Positions 1 through 11,267 of a stretch of DNA of 64,000 nucleotides are shown here, one piece after another (the stretch's first letter is position 1; every line of letters starts with the position of its first letter). The notes below the pieces were generated by a model. It saw only the letters and a program-made list of their open reading frames with translations. It ran no database searches and was not told the origin of the DNA. Source of the stretch: Jackrogersella multiformis. Its lineage: Eukaryota; Ascomycota; Sordariomycetes; Xylariales; Hypoxylaceae. The stretch covers positions 1,984,001-2,048,000 of the forward strand of contig CADCXD010000001.1 of NCBI GenBank assembly GCA_902806575.1, given 5' to 3'. Both the position numbers and the translations under genes were made by a program.

Positions 1-1146
1 ACCAACCGTACTGCCGAGTTTGACCTCCATCTCCTCGGCCACTCGTTTGGCCACACTCATGGCAGCCACTCGGCGAGGTTGCGTACAGCCAATAATTCCC
101 CGTACCCCGTAACCTTCTTCGTATAGGAACTGTGTGAGCTGCGTCGTCTTTCCCGAACCAGTTTCGCCAACCACGATGACAACTTGGTTGTCCCTGATAA
201 CCCTCAGGAGATCTTCTCGCACCGCGAATGCGGGTAGGAACTCCCTCTGCTCCCGCAACGTCTTGCTCTGGCTGAACGCGCTTGCGCCGTCGTTCTTTTT
301 CATGTGCTCGCTAAATTTATTGGTTCCAGATTTCGGGGCGTCTTCTTCCGTCGCTATCGGCAGGGCGCTGTCACCCTCGTCCTCCTTGACGCCCATGAGA
401 TTTCCAAGGGCAGTACCAGCCATATTAGTAGCCTCTTGGGCTTGTCGCTGGCGTTCTCTCTGCTGTCTCCTCTCCCTCACCACACGGCTGCCTTTGCGAC
501 TAAATACGGCCATATCACTTTGGTAATCCTTGACTGCCGGGACAGGTTCTAACTGCTTGGTAAATACAGTCCGTCCATCCAGAAAGGGGGGCTTCAGGTC
601 GTGAACCAGTAGATGGACACGGGTCCCCTCGTCGTCATTATCGAAATCATCCCCTAATCCTCGTCGTTGAGCGACACCGGACGTAAGCATACGGTTCGTC
701 TCCCAGGCATCGTTATCCTTTTGCCTTTGTAACTGACGCGCATTCATATGTCTTCCTGCCTTCTTCTCGATCATTTCAGCTTCCCGTTGCTGCTGCTCGA
801 CCCAGGACGTGTCGTAGGAGCCAAAAGGATTATGAGAGTCATCGCCGAAGGTGTGACCGCCAGTCTCATCGCCAGCATACCAGTCGCGATCGAGGGCATT
901 CTGTTCCTCTGCGCTCACCAGCGGTTCCGGGCCGACGAATTCGTGCTGCTTAGGGGTCGATGGATAATTAGATTGGGCACGAGGAGTGGAAGCGCGCGAG
1001 TTGGAGCCATGATATTGGAGGTGACCGTGTGGCCGAGATGGATGATGACTACGGTTTGGAAGAGACGAGTAGCGGTCATCAGAGCGGAGGGGATTGAAAT
1101 CGAGTTTTCGTCTCTTGGGGCTGAAATTCCCTTCTTCCCTATCCAT
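1..1146 (-). CDS. PRP16: Pre-mRNA-splicing DEAH-box ATPase Prp16 (N-terminal part, runs off left edge)
   Basis: Reading from an ATG at 1146-1144 leftwards gives 382 uninterrupted residues. Residues 1-326 are a charged, low-complexity N-terminal extension opening with MDREEGNFSPKRRKLDF. The RecA1 helicase domain then begins: LPAFAVREDLLRVIRDNQ, Walker A GETGSGKT (residues 327-334, bases 168-145), and motif Ia with TQPRRVAAMSVAKRVAEE. This order and wording are those of Prp16/DHX38, the DEAH-box ATPase that remodels the spliceosome for the second step of splicing. The DEAH box, ratchet and OB-fold domains lie outside the window. No intron is needed in the visible part. It is transcribed divergently from Pwp1 across 386 bp. 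Other DEAH splicing helicases (Prp2, Prp22, Prp43) share the motor but not this N-terminal wording. Family is certain; the Prp16 assignment is strong. Confidence 0.93.
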   Translation of the reverse strand, partial: MDREEGNFSPKRRKLDFNPLRSDDRYSSLPNRSHHPSRPHGHLQYHGSNSRASTPRAQSNYPSTPKQHEFVGPEPLVSAEEQNALDRDWYAGDETGGHTFGDDSHNPFGSYDTSWVEQQQREAEMIEKKAGRHMNARQLQRQKDNDAWETNRMLTSGVAQRRGLGDDFDNDDEGTRVHLLVHDLKPPFLDGRTVFTKQLEPVPAVKDYQSDMAVFSRKGSRVVRERRQQRERQRQAQEATNMAGTALGNLMGVKEDEGDSALPIATEEDAPKSGTNKFSEHMKKNDGASAFSQSKTLREQREFLPAFAVREDLLRVIRDNQVVIVVGETGSGKTTQLTQFLYEEGYGVRGIIGCTQPRRVAAMSVAKRVAEEMEVKLGSTVG

Positions 1147-1532
1147 TTTGAATATTTTATTTGCCCTATGGGGGCGAGCTAGGAAGAATTGCAGTCGTCT
1201 CCGGGGATTCTAAAAGGACTCTTAGAAGAAAACAAAAAAAAGGTGAAGGTGGACAGGGTGGATTCAATAGAGCTGGCTGTGTTAAGTTCCAAGGATAACT
1301 GCTGTTTAAAAGAGGAGACCCATTATAATTTTTTATCGATACTTACCTATCGATACTTATCAAATCTTATCAAGACTCATTGAAAGTATGTGCCCCGCTA
1401 AAAAATTGCATCGATTTTTGTAAATTCAAAAGAATTTAAAAGTTGGCGGGGCTCTCAATCTTCAAATTTCTTGTACATTACAATACCTACCTACCTACCT
1501 AAGGTACCGAATCGAGTCGCAAACAACCAACC
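1147..1532. promoter_or_regulatory. Divergent promoter region between Prp16 and Pwp1
   Basis: This 386 bp gap separates two head-to-head housekeeping genes and must hold both promoters. It contains an AT-rich centre (about 1320-1440), the doubled string TATCGATACTTA near 1335-1360, and a CCTA tetranucleotide tract (1488-1503) running into the Pwp1 leader. No clear TATA box was seen. Confidence 0.6.
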
Positions 1533-3213
1533 ATGTCGTCTATGATCACGACGTCCGCCTGGGTGCCGCGAGGCTTTGCGGCGCCTTTCCCGGCCAAATA
1601 TGATTTCGACGAGGCCGAGTTCGACAGGATAGCTAACCTAGCTAAGTTACAGCTAGACGACGCGAAGGAGGATCTTCAAGAAGCGCAAGAAGAAGAAGAT
1701 GAGGAGCAAGATGGCATGGATGATGCGAAAGACACAGGCGACTCGGATGCTAAGCCTTCATCGGAGAATGGCGAGGTTGAAGAGTAGGATTTACTCTTTC
1801 TTATGTTATTTCCGATTAACCACTAATTATATTAAAAGTATTGACCTTGACGATGATGACCTAAAGAAGTACGACCTGGAACACTACGACGACGACGAGG
1901 AAGAGGCCGAGGGTCAGAGCATGGATATGTTTGGAAACATAAAATCCTTAGCATATTACGAATCCAACAAAGACGATCCGTACATTACAATGCCTGAGGG
2001 CGAAGCCGACGATGACGACGATAGAGAAGAACTGCAGATCCTAGCGACAGATAATCTATTACTAGCCGCGAAGGTCGAAGACGAGCTTGCGCATCTCGAG
2101 GTCTATGTATATGAGGACGAAGCAGACAACCTCTACGTGCACCACGATATCATGCTTCCTGCAATACCTCTCTGCGTCGAATGGTTGGACATTCCCGTGT
2201 CGAAATCCGGTGTGGATAAGGACTCGACAGCCAACTTTGTCGCAATAGGAACGATGGATCCCGATATTGAGATCTGGGACTTAGACACTATAGATTGCAT
2301 GTATCCAAATGCGATCTTAGGTCAAGGAGCAAATCCTAAAGAAGAGGAGAAGAGGAAAAAGAAGAAAAAGAAGTCGAGGAAAGCCAATGACGAGTACCAT
2401 GTCGATGCCGTTTTATCGCTTGCTGCTAACAGGAAACACCGAAACCTTCTTGCCTCTGCGTCAGCGGATAAGACGGTGAAGCTATGGGATCTGCACACGA
2501 CGAAGTGTGCCAAATCCTATTCATACCATACAGACAAGGTTTGCTCGTTGGCATGGCATTCCGTCGAGTCAACAGTGCTGTTGAGCGGTAGCTACGACCG
2601 AACAATCGTCGCGGCAGACATGCGAGCTCCCGAAGCTAAGGCTCCACGATGGGGGGTAGAAAGCGACGTCGAAAATGTCAGATGGGATCCGCACGACCCC
2701 AACTTCTTCTACGTGTCCACGGAAAACGGAATCATACATTACCATGATATCCGGAACGCGCCCTCAAACCCGTCTGCAAGCAAGCCGCTGTGGACGTTGC
2801 AGGCTCACGATGAGTCCTTGTCGTCGTTTGACATTAACGCACACATACCAGGATATATGGCCACCGGCTCAACCGACAAGACCGTCAAGCTCTGGAACAT
2901 CCAGCCGACGGGGCCTGCGATGGTGGTGTCCCGCAACTTAGATGTTGGGAAGGTATTCTCGACAAACTTTGCGCCAGATGCCGAGGTCGCTTTCCGCCTT
3001 GCCGTGGCAGGAAGCAAAGGAACGATGCATGTGTGGGACACCAGCACGAACGCCGGAGTGCGGCAGGCGTTCGCGCATAAAATGTCGAACAAGTTAGAGG
3101 GGGACGTTAAAGAGAGATTAATCGGCGTCGAGGAGGATGACAGCTCTTCGGATGATGAGGGAGGCGAGGGTGAGGGTGAAAATGGCGAGCCCGAATCTAT
3201 GGACGAGGACTAG
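1533..3213 (+). CDS. PWP1: Periodic tryptophan protein 1 (Pwp1), WD40 ribosome-biogenesis factor
   Basis: Two exons, 1533-1783 and 1839-3213, encode 541 residues. The 55 bp intron (1784-1838) has GTAGGA at the 5' end, an ACTAAT branch-like string and AAAG at the 3' end; splicing keeps phase (GA|T). Pwp1 is a nucleolar WD40 protein needed for 60S ribosomal subunit assembly in yeast. The start MSSMITTSAWVPRGFAA is typical of the family. An acidic stretch follows, then a lysine-rich nuclear-localisation-like run (EEEKRKKKKKKSRKAN), then WD units ending in IEIWDLD, VKLWDL, VKLWNI and MHVWDT. The C-terminus is very acidic (DDSSSDDEGGEGEGENGEP). The length matches fungal orthologues. An unspliced in-frame reading from 1699 would lose the conserved N-terminus, so the spliced model is preferred. 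Confidence 0.95.
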
Positions 3214-6200
3214 AGATGCCTCATCGAGCTTGGTACCATTATGTCTCTCACGGTTGGATGCATTCTGGCCATTCCGGTTCAAGCCGTCTAGCTAGGTTGA
3301 TCCCGTTGCGACACGAATCAGAAAAGGTGTTTCTGGTTTCGATGTTTCGGATGATCAGTTCAAGGCGGTTTTATTTATAAACGTGTACCTAAGTAAGGCG
3401 AAAGCTGGAACCAGGCACAGCTGAAACCAGAAGGGATGTATGACACCTGCTTAAGACCAGATCTTGAGAGCTACGTGATCTAAATGCTACAATCATCATG
3501 TACCTTAATCAAGATATGGGGATGTATGTCTTGCAAGATCGCATGATATACATAGAGCTTCAGTGCACTACTGCACGTGTATTCAGTCACACTGGCTGGC
3601 TGGGTAGCCGAGCTAGACGCCAATTGATCGTTGCTGTTTTCTAATCTTGTCAATCAGGATCGATCTGTGTCCCCTTTAGGTGGCTGACATGTTCAGAGCA
3701 TACTACATATGTATAAAATTATTCACAGGATTCGATTCATAGGGATGGCTGAGCATGTGGCACATACAACTACCCCTTGCCAATTACACAGTATCCTACC
3801 GAAAAGGAGACATGGGCAACCATTTGCGAAACAGCGAACCAATGCACTTCGGCAAATAGTGCACATAGTACGGTCAACACACCCGGTACCATGTAAACGT
3901 AGGATACCTACCTAGGTACGTAAATGTTTGCTATCAGATCAGAAACAGCAGAGAGAGAGGGGGGGTAGAAGTAGGTTCCCTCTCAACCTTTCCCATGTAA
4001 GGAGAAGATAACTGCACGGGATACGAGACGAGAGAATGTGCCGGTCCGATGCTAAGCAAGTTTATCAAGATCTTCTACATAATACGCGCAGTACACATAG
4101 TGTAGACACGATGTCGGCATCTGGAATACGACGCCGCCCCGTGGAGCCGCTCTCTCGGCGACAAAACCAGAAGAGACTAAAAGAGATCAGAAGAGCTTTG
4201 GAGGAGAAGACCTGAAGATGAAACACACAAGCAGACACAGCCAATGGCGGCTGGGAACAAGTAGCCAATGAGCTTTTCTCCGCAATTACATAGTGCATAG
4301 TAACGCCTTGCATGGCTTCGTCAGTTTCAACTGTGGGAACCCTAGTCAGTTTGTTTCCTTTTTCTTCTTCTTCTTCTTACTGTACTATCATCTATGCCTC
4401 TTCCCGAAGCGGACAAGTCGTTTATTTCGAAAACTAAGCAATCAAAATTTGACGTCTTGTGAACTGTTTAGAGCCTAGAGGATCTCCCTATTCGAAGCCC
4501 ACATCCTTCCACCATTCCACCATTCCCACCGATTCTGCCAGTGGGCCCCCTGATGACTTGATCAGATCCATGTCAAGGGCGGGAGGGGAAGTCCTAGAAC
4601 ATGGGAGCGGTAAATTGCACGGTCAGACCTTTATTCAAGCGCATTGATAACTGATACCGATTGAGGTCTTTGTTGTAATTGTAAGTAGGCCCAGAAATGT
4701 ATTTCGAGAACACACGATAAAGCAAAGTCAACTAGCCAGCTAACTACGCTTCTTTTAATGTGACAGGTGTGATCTGAGCACATGGACGTCGTCAAAAGGG
4801 TGGCCACGTAACGACGTAATTTCATTGATGCAGGAATCGGGATGAGTTGTGCAAGTCGAAGGGAACCCTAAGGTATGTCATCGTGTAGCATCGCCGATAG
4901 ACGGTAAAGGTGGGTGAGGGCCTCAGGGCAATGATTCGAGAGTTCTTGAACACTTAGACGTTTACTATTACCTCACTGGCTAGCGTTGAGTTGGTACCTG
5001 CATATGGTGGGCATCTAGTGTAGTATGCAGTGCCCAGTCAAGAATATTCGCTCGACGCGTGGCGCGGACGGTGGTAAAGTCGGGAGACTCTCGCCGATGT
5101 GCTTTACCACCAAGGAGGTAGGTAATGAAAGAGGTAACTAATAAAATTCAGTCTTCTCGCATGTCTCCTGCAGGTTCTTAGAAGTTCCAAGACCTGATTC
5201 GCTGATCCACCGTTTGCCAAGCTTTAGGCGTCCAGGGGTAATTGATTCGACCGGCCAATCCGCGGTCCCTGTCATTAGATTCGCCTGGGTTCCCGTCCTG
5301 CGCTTTCCTCCAACTGGAAGTGTTGAAAGTCATTAAGGACATGCATGTGCCTGGTATCTTCAGGTACCGCTGCCGATCGATCGGGTTGTCTTTCTTTTAT
5401 ACCTACCTAGGTAGGTAGTATAATCCCTCTCCAGATTTTAACTAGGTAAACAGGTAAGTAAAGCCGGCTACCTACCTAGGTAGATAAAATAGTGAGGGAG
5501 GATGTCTATCATGAAAAGGTAGCCATGATGCCGCCTTGCTGCCATGTAAACCAGACAGCCAGAGAAAGGGAATATGCGCCTTAGACCTTCTTAGACCGCA
5601 GTTGTATGCGAGGAACAAAGAATCATCCCGGTCAGTACGGTTGGCTGCGAGTAATTCACCTCCAATCAATCCATCAATCTCTGTGGGTACTAAAAATTCT
5701 AGTATAAAATACATCTAGGAATAAAGAACGGCGGGTAACACGTACAGCGTTATAAACCATAATTAGCTGAACATCGCACTAAAATCTACCAGTCGGGCTG
5801 GTATCTGTAACCGCGCATATACTTCAACCCTAAGTTTCCCCCAAGTCCCTGCAGGTGGAGAACACGTATGTGGATGGGATGAAGGGTTCCAAGGTTCCCC
5901 TAGTTAAACTTAGTACGGTGGTAGGGCTTCAATACACTACCTAGTACATACCTACCTAGTACCTGGTGCATTCTATGTATTCTTTCCCCATGTCTACTAC
6001 CTACATAGTACTCTTTTTCTCTTTGCTCTTCACCCCAGTCCCGTTGATCCACGACCCCCTTGGTGTGCTTTATTATCGTTCTCGTCGCGTTTCCTTTTCA
6101 TATCTAAAGTGCCTGCACTCTTTTTTCCACCTTTCCACTCATTCAATCCACTCTCCCATCCCACCGGGACTATTCTTCCCATTCATTCACTATTCTTCCT

Positions 6201-7434
6201 TCTCTAGATCCTCATCTTAGGACTCGTCGCCGGCCACGAATTAACAAGTCCCTCGGGGTATTAAACATTGTCTTTTCCTTCATTAAAAAGACATACGACG
6301 AATTTTCGCCATATCGATCCTTGATCATACATATCAGGAACCTGGTTGTTTCACTGTTTCGTTCTTCTATCTAGTACATACAGAAAACCTTTTTTAGCAA
6401 ATCTCCAAACAAACAAACAAAAAACAACTTTGGAGATCAATCGATAACTACTACTCTCTCTCATTTCGAAAAAGTCAGATCACAATTTTATTATCTAAGT
6501 CAGCTTTGTGAATACATACCGAGACAAAAACTCCGTAGGCTATCAATTTAAGGGATCTCGTGAGAGTTTGATATCATACCTCGACAAACCTTAGACAGTG
6601 TCGACTTATTACTGTCATACACACATTTCACTTCTTTGCGGTGACTCCAACACAGTTTTAGGTCACCATCTTTTTTTATTCACCTCAGCCTCCATTTAGG
6701 AATTCCGAGAGGTTATCTATTAGGAACTCCGGAAAATCAACCATCGAGTTTCTTCCCCTACAGCAAGTGTTAGCAACGGCAACATTACGTTCGAAGCTGG
6801 ACTACGTCCGGACGTCGCTGAGACTCTTGGTTATTCAACGTAACGATACACCTGAGTTTAGGATACAACCTGGGTTTAGACGAGAGACCCCGCGACCTCA
6901 CAGGATCACATCAGGTTGTCTCGGTAAAACCAACCACATTGTCCACCTGCCTAATTAGGGTAACATCGTGCCCTTCGCAAGCTTCCACTGAGCGCATCCT
7001 AAAGCGGCTAGATAGGCATCTAACACATCAGAAAGATAATTCTTGGTGTGCCACTATCATTCCGGCTTTTCGCTCAACTTAGGATTGTCACATTACCCGG
7101 CTTTGTCAACCGTCAACTCTGGCCACGAGCTTTAGGTTTTCGACCTTCGACCTTCTTCCCACGCACATCCTTTGAAGAGGGTTTGGCACTTGAGCGGATT
7201 CTCGCAGCTCGGAGAAAGTCGTAGGTGTGCGAATTCTTACAGGTCCAATAATCAGCTTACATTGTACATCTTCGCAACCGGATTCCCGCATCCAAGGTGA
7301 CACGACATAAATCCGGGAGAAGGCCGATCCAGGCATAAAGTCTTGCTACTTCATATCCTGGAAGATTTCTGGGATAGAACATCATTAGTCTCCGGTTCTG
7401 TACTATCAAGAGACTCCAGAAGCCCACAGCCAAC
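3214..7434. other. Long gene-poor interval with palindromic repeats and the probable leader of the next gene
   Basis: I see no convincing gene in these 4.2 kb; open frames are under about 85 codons and show no conserved pattern. Short TACCTAGGTA-type repeats occur at 3905-3920, 5401-5419, 5469-5484 and 5938-5965. From about 5966 to 7434 the plus strand becomes pyrimidine-rich with many short upstream ATGs, including one reading frame at 7343-7567 that overlaps the start of the next gene. This suggests a long 5' leader or promoter for the gene at 7435, which is inference. Confidence 0.5.
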
Positions 7435-8307
7435 ATGTCTATTGCGCGCGCCTTCACCACGAGGCGAAAGAAGTCCTCGCAAGATCTGGGCATACTGCCG
7501 CAGCGGAGCAATACTACCAAAGGCTCCGGCGCAATGCGCGGCAAGATCTCTGGCCCAATGGAGTTGACCCATACAACCAACATGCTTGCGTACAACGCGC
7601 CAGATCTATTCCCTCAGTCGGAGTCCTCGCCGACTGAATCCAGAAAATCCGACGATTCCTCTTCTGATAGTCTTCGTACTAGCGCATCGTCACCACCTAC
7701 CAGTCCCGATATTCCAACCGCAGATCGAGGCGTCTTGCCCGAGCCTAACCATCTTTCATGCTACTTCGTCGCCCCGGGTAAGCCGATTTCAAACGTGAAC
7801 GAAGCGCCAGTTATCCCTAAGCGCTCGCCGTCGCACACCAAGAAGGCGTCCATGGACAACCTGGCAAACAAGTTCTCGCGATTTTCCAACCAATCTGGCA
7901 AGTCCATCTCTACCAAGGCCAGCTTCTCACTTTCGCGGTCGTCGTCAAGTTCAACGACAGCCACCAGCGTCTCGTCGAGTTCCTTCTCTCGAAAGCCATC
8001 GGTGGGTTCTATCACCGTGCCCGCTATGCCTCCTATGGTTATGTCGCCACCTCCAGCTCGTCCCGCTTTCCGTCGCGACTATTCCGATGCGCAGCATCCC
8101 TTCGGTCAGGAGCTGGCACAGGTCTCGGAGCTCGCAGAGGAATTAGGCGTGAAAGAGAAGATGCAGATTATCGACGAGGAGGAGCAGGATCTTGTTTCCA
8201 AGGGCCTCTGCAGGTTCCGACCTGAGGATTACTTGGCCGAAGTCCAGGGGCTGTTTTCGACCTTCTTCAAACCAGAACCCACCGCGTTGGCGCCAGTATG
8301 GATTTAA
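7435..8307 (+). CDS. Conserved fungal Ser-rich protein of unknown function
   Basis: A single-exon frame encodes 290 residues starting MSIARAFTTRRKKSSQDL. I recognise no enzyme domain. The N-terminal and middle parts are rich in Ser, Pro and Thr, with several RKS/KRS-type basic phosphosite-like motifs and a poly-Ser stretch at about 160-185. The C-terminal third is more ordered and predicted helical: HPFGQELAQVSELAEELGV, then DEEEQDLVSKGLCRFRPEDY, ending FFKPEPTALAPVWI. That helical tail and the basic start look like a filamentous-fungus protein of unknown function. There is no signal peptide and no membrane segment. The start follows a long leader that contains overlapping upstream ATGs, suggesting translational control. 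The coding call is firm; function is unknown. Confidence 0.8.
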   Translation: MSIARAFTTRRKKSSQDLGILPQRSNTTKGSGAMRGKISGPMELTHTTNMLAYNAPDLFPQSESSPTESRKSDDSSSDSLRTSASSPPTSPDIPTADRGVLPEPNHLSCYFVAPGKPISNVNEAPVIPKRSPSHTKKASMDNLANKFSRFSNQSGKSISTKASFSLSRSSSSSTTATSVSSSSFSRKPSVGSITVPAMPPMVMSPPPARPAFRRDYSDAQHPFGQELAQVSELAEELGVKEKMQIIDEEEQDLVSKGLCRFRPEDYLAEVQGLFSTFFKPEPTALAPVWI

Positions 8308-9447
8308 ACGGCAACCAGATCCTACCCAGACCTCATCGCCGAGAGGTCTGGGGTTACATCATCTGCGGCACTTCCATGTACATATTTGGACAGTTTACAT
8401 AAGATTCTGCGCACAAAACCCGACAAACACACGGACCTGGCACAGGGGACTTAGCGATCGGATTTACGGATTCAGTTGAAGAGGAGTTAAGGTTGTCATT
8501 TCATTCGAGGCTGGGTCGAAAAGAGGGGACCAAGGCGTTTGAGAGGCAGATTTGCGATTTGTGGATTAATACCCCCCCCGGACACTTGGTACTTGACCTT
8601 TGACGGTTATTTCTTCTGTTATTCTTCAAGTTCTGGTGAACTTGTATTGGTCGCTTCCGTAGTCTACGGGGCGGCTCTAGGTTAGCTGAGCAGGGCACAG
8701 GCATTTTCAACAGTTGATGTGGATAACGCCCGCTCTCTTTTTATGAATCAGGTTTAGGTAGCCTTCAAAGGACCACCCGAATATTTGATGCGCACAGAGA
8801 CATGAGAGTTTATTTCATGAGTTTTCTTTGTACTAGCTGTCTATGTGATAAGAGCTGTGTATGTAGCTATGCGTGATGAGTTGGCTAGTACTGGGCATGC
8901 CCATGCATATAACCATCATAAAATGCCTTCTATACATACCTAGCTGCTCACATACCTAATAGCAAAACACGTTCCAAAGCGATGCTGCAGTATTCTACTC
9001 AGTCTATACTTGCTATATATTGTAAGTGTGTAGACCGACAAGTACCTCGATGAACAACTGACACTGTCGTCACTCTTGCCAGCCTATAGGCCTTCAAAAA
9101 GAACATCGATTGTAGCTCTCTCTGCAAGGCATGTTACATAAGGGTAGCCAGTTGGCTTAGCAATGCATTGCATCACACACACCTACCCCACAGTCAACTA
9201 ACTGGTTTGCTAGAGATAGCTAGCAGCAGGCGACCCCTCCTTTAGTTGTTTGACGCGGAGGGCCTCATGATAAGAGCCTCCTCCTTCTTTTGGAATAGGC
9301 CCAATGCGCTAGACCGACCTGCCGACTTGCCTACCTACCTGAGAACTAGTTCCCGGACAAGCACCGCTAAAGGATGGTCTAGATTCCCTACCAGCAGGCC
9401 TCGGTCTGAAACATATCTACCGAGTAAAACATGACGGTGCAGATCCT
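8308..9447. other. Intergenic region, no gene seen
   Basis: 3' flank of the Ser-rich protein gene followed by AT-rich intergenic DNA. No frame of interest. Short CCTA-type repeats lie at 8935-8957 and around 9328-9343. Confidence 0.5.
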
Positions 9448-10570
9448 ATGACCTGGGAAGGAATACCAGAGCAGGTGCCCGAGGCACACCCAAGTTACTC
9501 GGACTTGCAAATACACTCTGTAGACCAACCAGCCAACGCCAACGCCACGATAGCCCCGAGTCTCCCAGACTCCGGAACTACCGAGGACGCGTGTGCGAGG
9601 CTGGCAAACTTCCTGGCTAACCTTGATACCGAGCTTACGGAGCTTGCGAATATAACGTAAGAGCTTACCTGCGCGCTAGGTGCTGTTGTATGTACCTAAT
9701 GTATTAGGTATGTATAGGTATATGTATAGCGCTGTAGGGCATCAGAACTTTATCTCTTACACAATATCGAAATGCCGGGACTTGCGAGTAAGCAGCTGAG
9801 GGAAGAGATGGGGATCCACCCTTGGGCTAGAGGAGCTGAGGAGTAAGCTAGAGGTCTTGGCTGTTTATCCTAGATGGAGGAATAGGTAGGCGGAATTATC
9901 AGCATGAAATCCGGAGGCTGATCGAAGATCGTCCTGCGCATCACATCATAGGGCATGGTGGCCTCGGCGTGGCTTATGACCTAGACAGGTATATCGGTTG
10001 AAATAACTACCTATTTTGTTGAACATGGCATCATGTGAGAATGTGAAACTGCGGGTAAGCAATATATATGATTATCGTATACGTGTAATGCGTGTAGGTG
10101 AGGATTACTTGACTTGGTCAAATTCAATATGTGGCGTACGGCGCGACGATTCGATAACCGCTTGTCAGCAGCTAACTTCAATCCTTCTCTCGTGAGCTGT
10201 TTCAGGATCTAGGTGTGCAAGTTTGGTCCGTGGCCATGGTCGCAGATATAGCGCTGGTAAACCTCGTTACGGATAAAGTAAGACATGCATTATTGTAAGT
10301 AGTAGGTAGTAGGATTCCTGGTATGAGGTCATGCCTAGTACTTCTGCTGAAGACGTATCGGAGGGGACCGGTAGGATTGAGGCGGTTTGTGATTCTCAGC
10401 TTTATGAATCCTTACCTGGGTTACGAAGTTGTTGGATTTTGTCCAGACTATATATGAAGCTTTCGCCATCGGAGCTCGATAGGATTTTAGCTCAACGTGG
10501 TTTCAAAGTGAGACCTTACCTTGGTGGCTGCGTAATGGTATATATAAGTCCTGCCTATACCTACTCCTAG
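9448..10570 (+). pseudogene. Candidate decayed or multi-exon gene of unknown function
   Basis: Several coding-like plus-strand pieces line up. Frame 9448-9656 (MTWEGIPEQVPEAHPSY...) can be spliced at GTAAGA (9657) to TAG (9737), staying in phase and running to a stop at 9844-9846 through DACARLANFL and REEMGIHPWARGAEE. A second open stretch lies at about 9851-9989 (EIRRLIEDRPAHHIIGHGGL). A third, 10179-10294 (ELFQDLGVQVWSVAMVADIA), joins in phase across a 44 bp GTAAGT...TAG interval (10295-10338) to 10339-10570 (LSRLYMKLSPSELDRILAQR). I could not join the second stretch to its neighbours without a frame break, so either introns are missed or the gene is broken. The family is not recognised. 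Chance open frames remain possible. Confidence 0.35.
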
Positions 10571-11267
10571 TTAGTCCTGGCTAGGTCTCTCTCTCTCGAT
10601 ATGAGATGTACCATATATTGAGAAAGGCTATCACATGATTTTCCTAGAAGATATAGTATCGCATATCTATCGTATTCGTTGCTGCCAGTATCTAAGGTAA
10701 GGTAAACATACTGCGGTGTGCTTCTCTAACTTGTATGAAAAGTGAAAAAAGAAAAGCGGAAAGGCAAAGGCTACAAATATCGATATGGGAGTCATGTGAC
10801 CGATATTAATGGATAACAACATCCACATTATAAAAAGAAAGAGGTGACGTAGGCCACTAAAATTAACAGCTAGGAACCTTGAAAACCCAATCAATTAATA
10901 GAAGTCACCCCTGGAAAACCCCTAAAGTTACTTTGGTACCTGACATTTTGACGTACCTCCAGGGCTATTCCCGATTGCAATTGCATTCCAACTTTTGTTT
11001 CTATATTATTTTAATCTTCTTGGCCAGGAACAACGATACACAAGTCCGAAGCACAAGCCACAAACCACAAACCATAAACCACAACGACAACGACAGCGGC
11101 AACGACAACAACAGAACATATGTACCGAGCTTGCTATCCCTCGATATCGGAACCCCCTCCGTAAAATCAAACATCCTCGAGGGAGAGCAAGAACGAGAAG
11201 AAGGACAACAAAAAGGGACAAAAGAACAGACGAATGTGGCCTTCCTGATCCCTCCCCTTTAAAGCAA
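10571..11267. other. Promoter and 5' leader region of the deacetylase gene
   Basis: No gene seen. From about 11038 the sequence is purine/CA-rich (repeated ACCACAAACCACAA and CAACGACAACGACA units), typical of a fungal 5' leader just upstream of the ATG at 11268. The same frame is open upstream to 10995, but that extension is low-complexity and unlike the family. Confidence 0.45.

Noticed and set aside
7343..7595. Overlapping frames upstream of and across the start of the 290-residue protein
   Set aside because: They lack coding character; treated only as possible upstream ORFs in the leader.
10995..11267. In-frame N-terminal extension of the deacetylase
   Set aside because: Low-complexity Gln/Asn/Arg run from CA-rich leader DNA; the family pattern (basic stretch plus anchor helix) starts at 11268.
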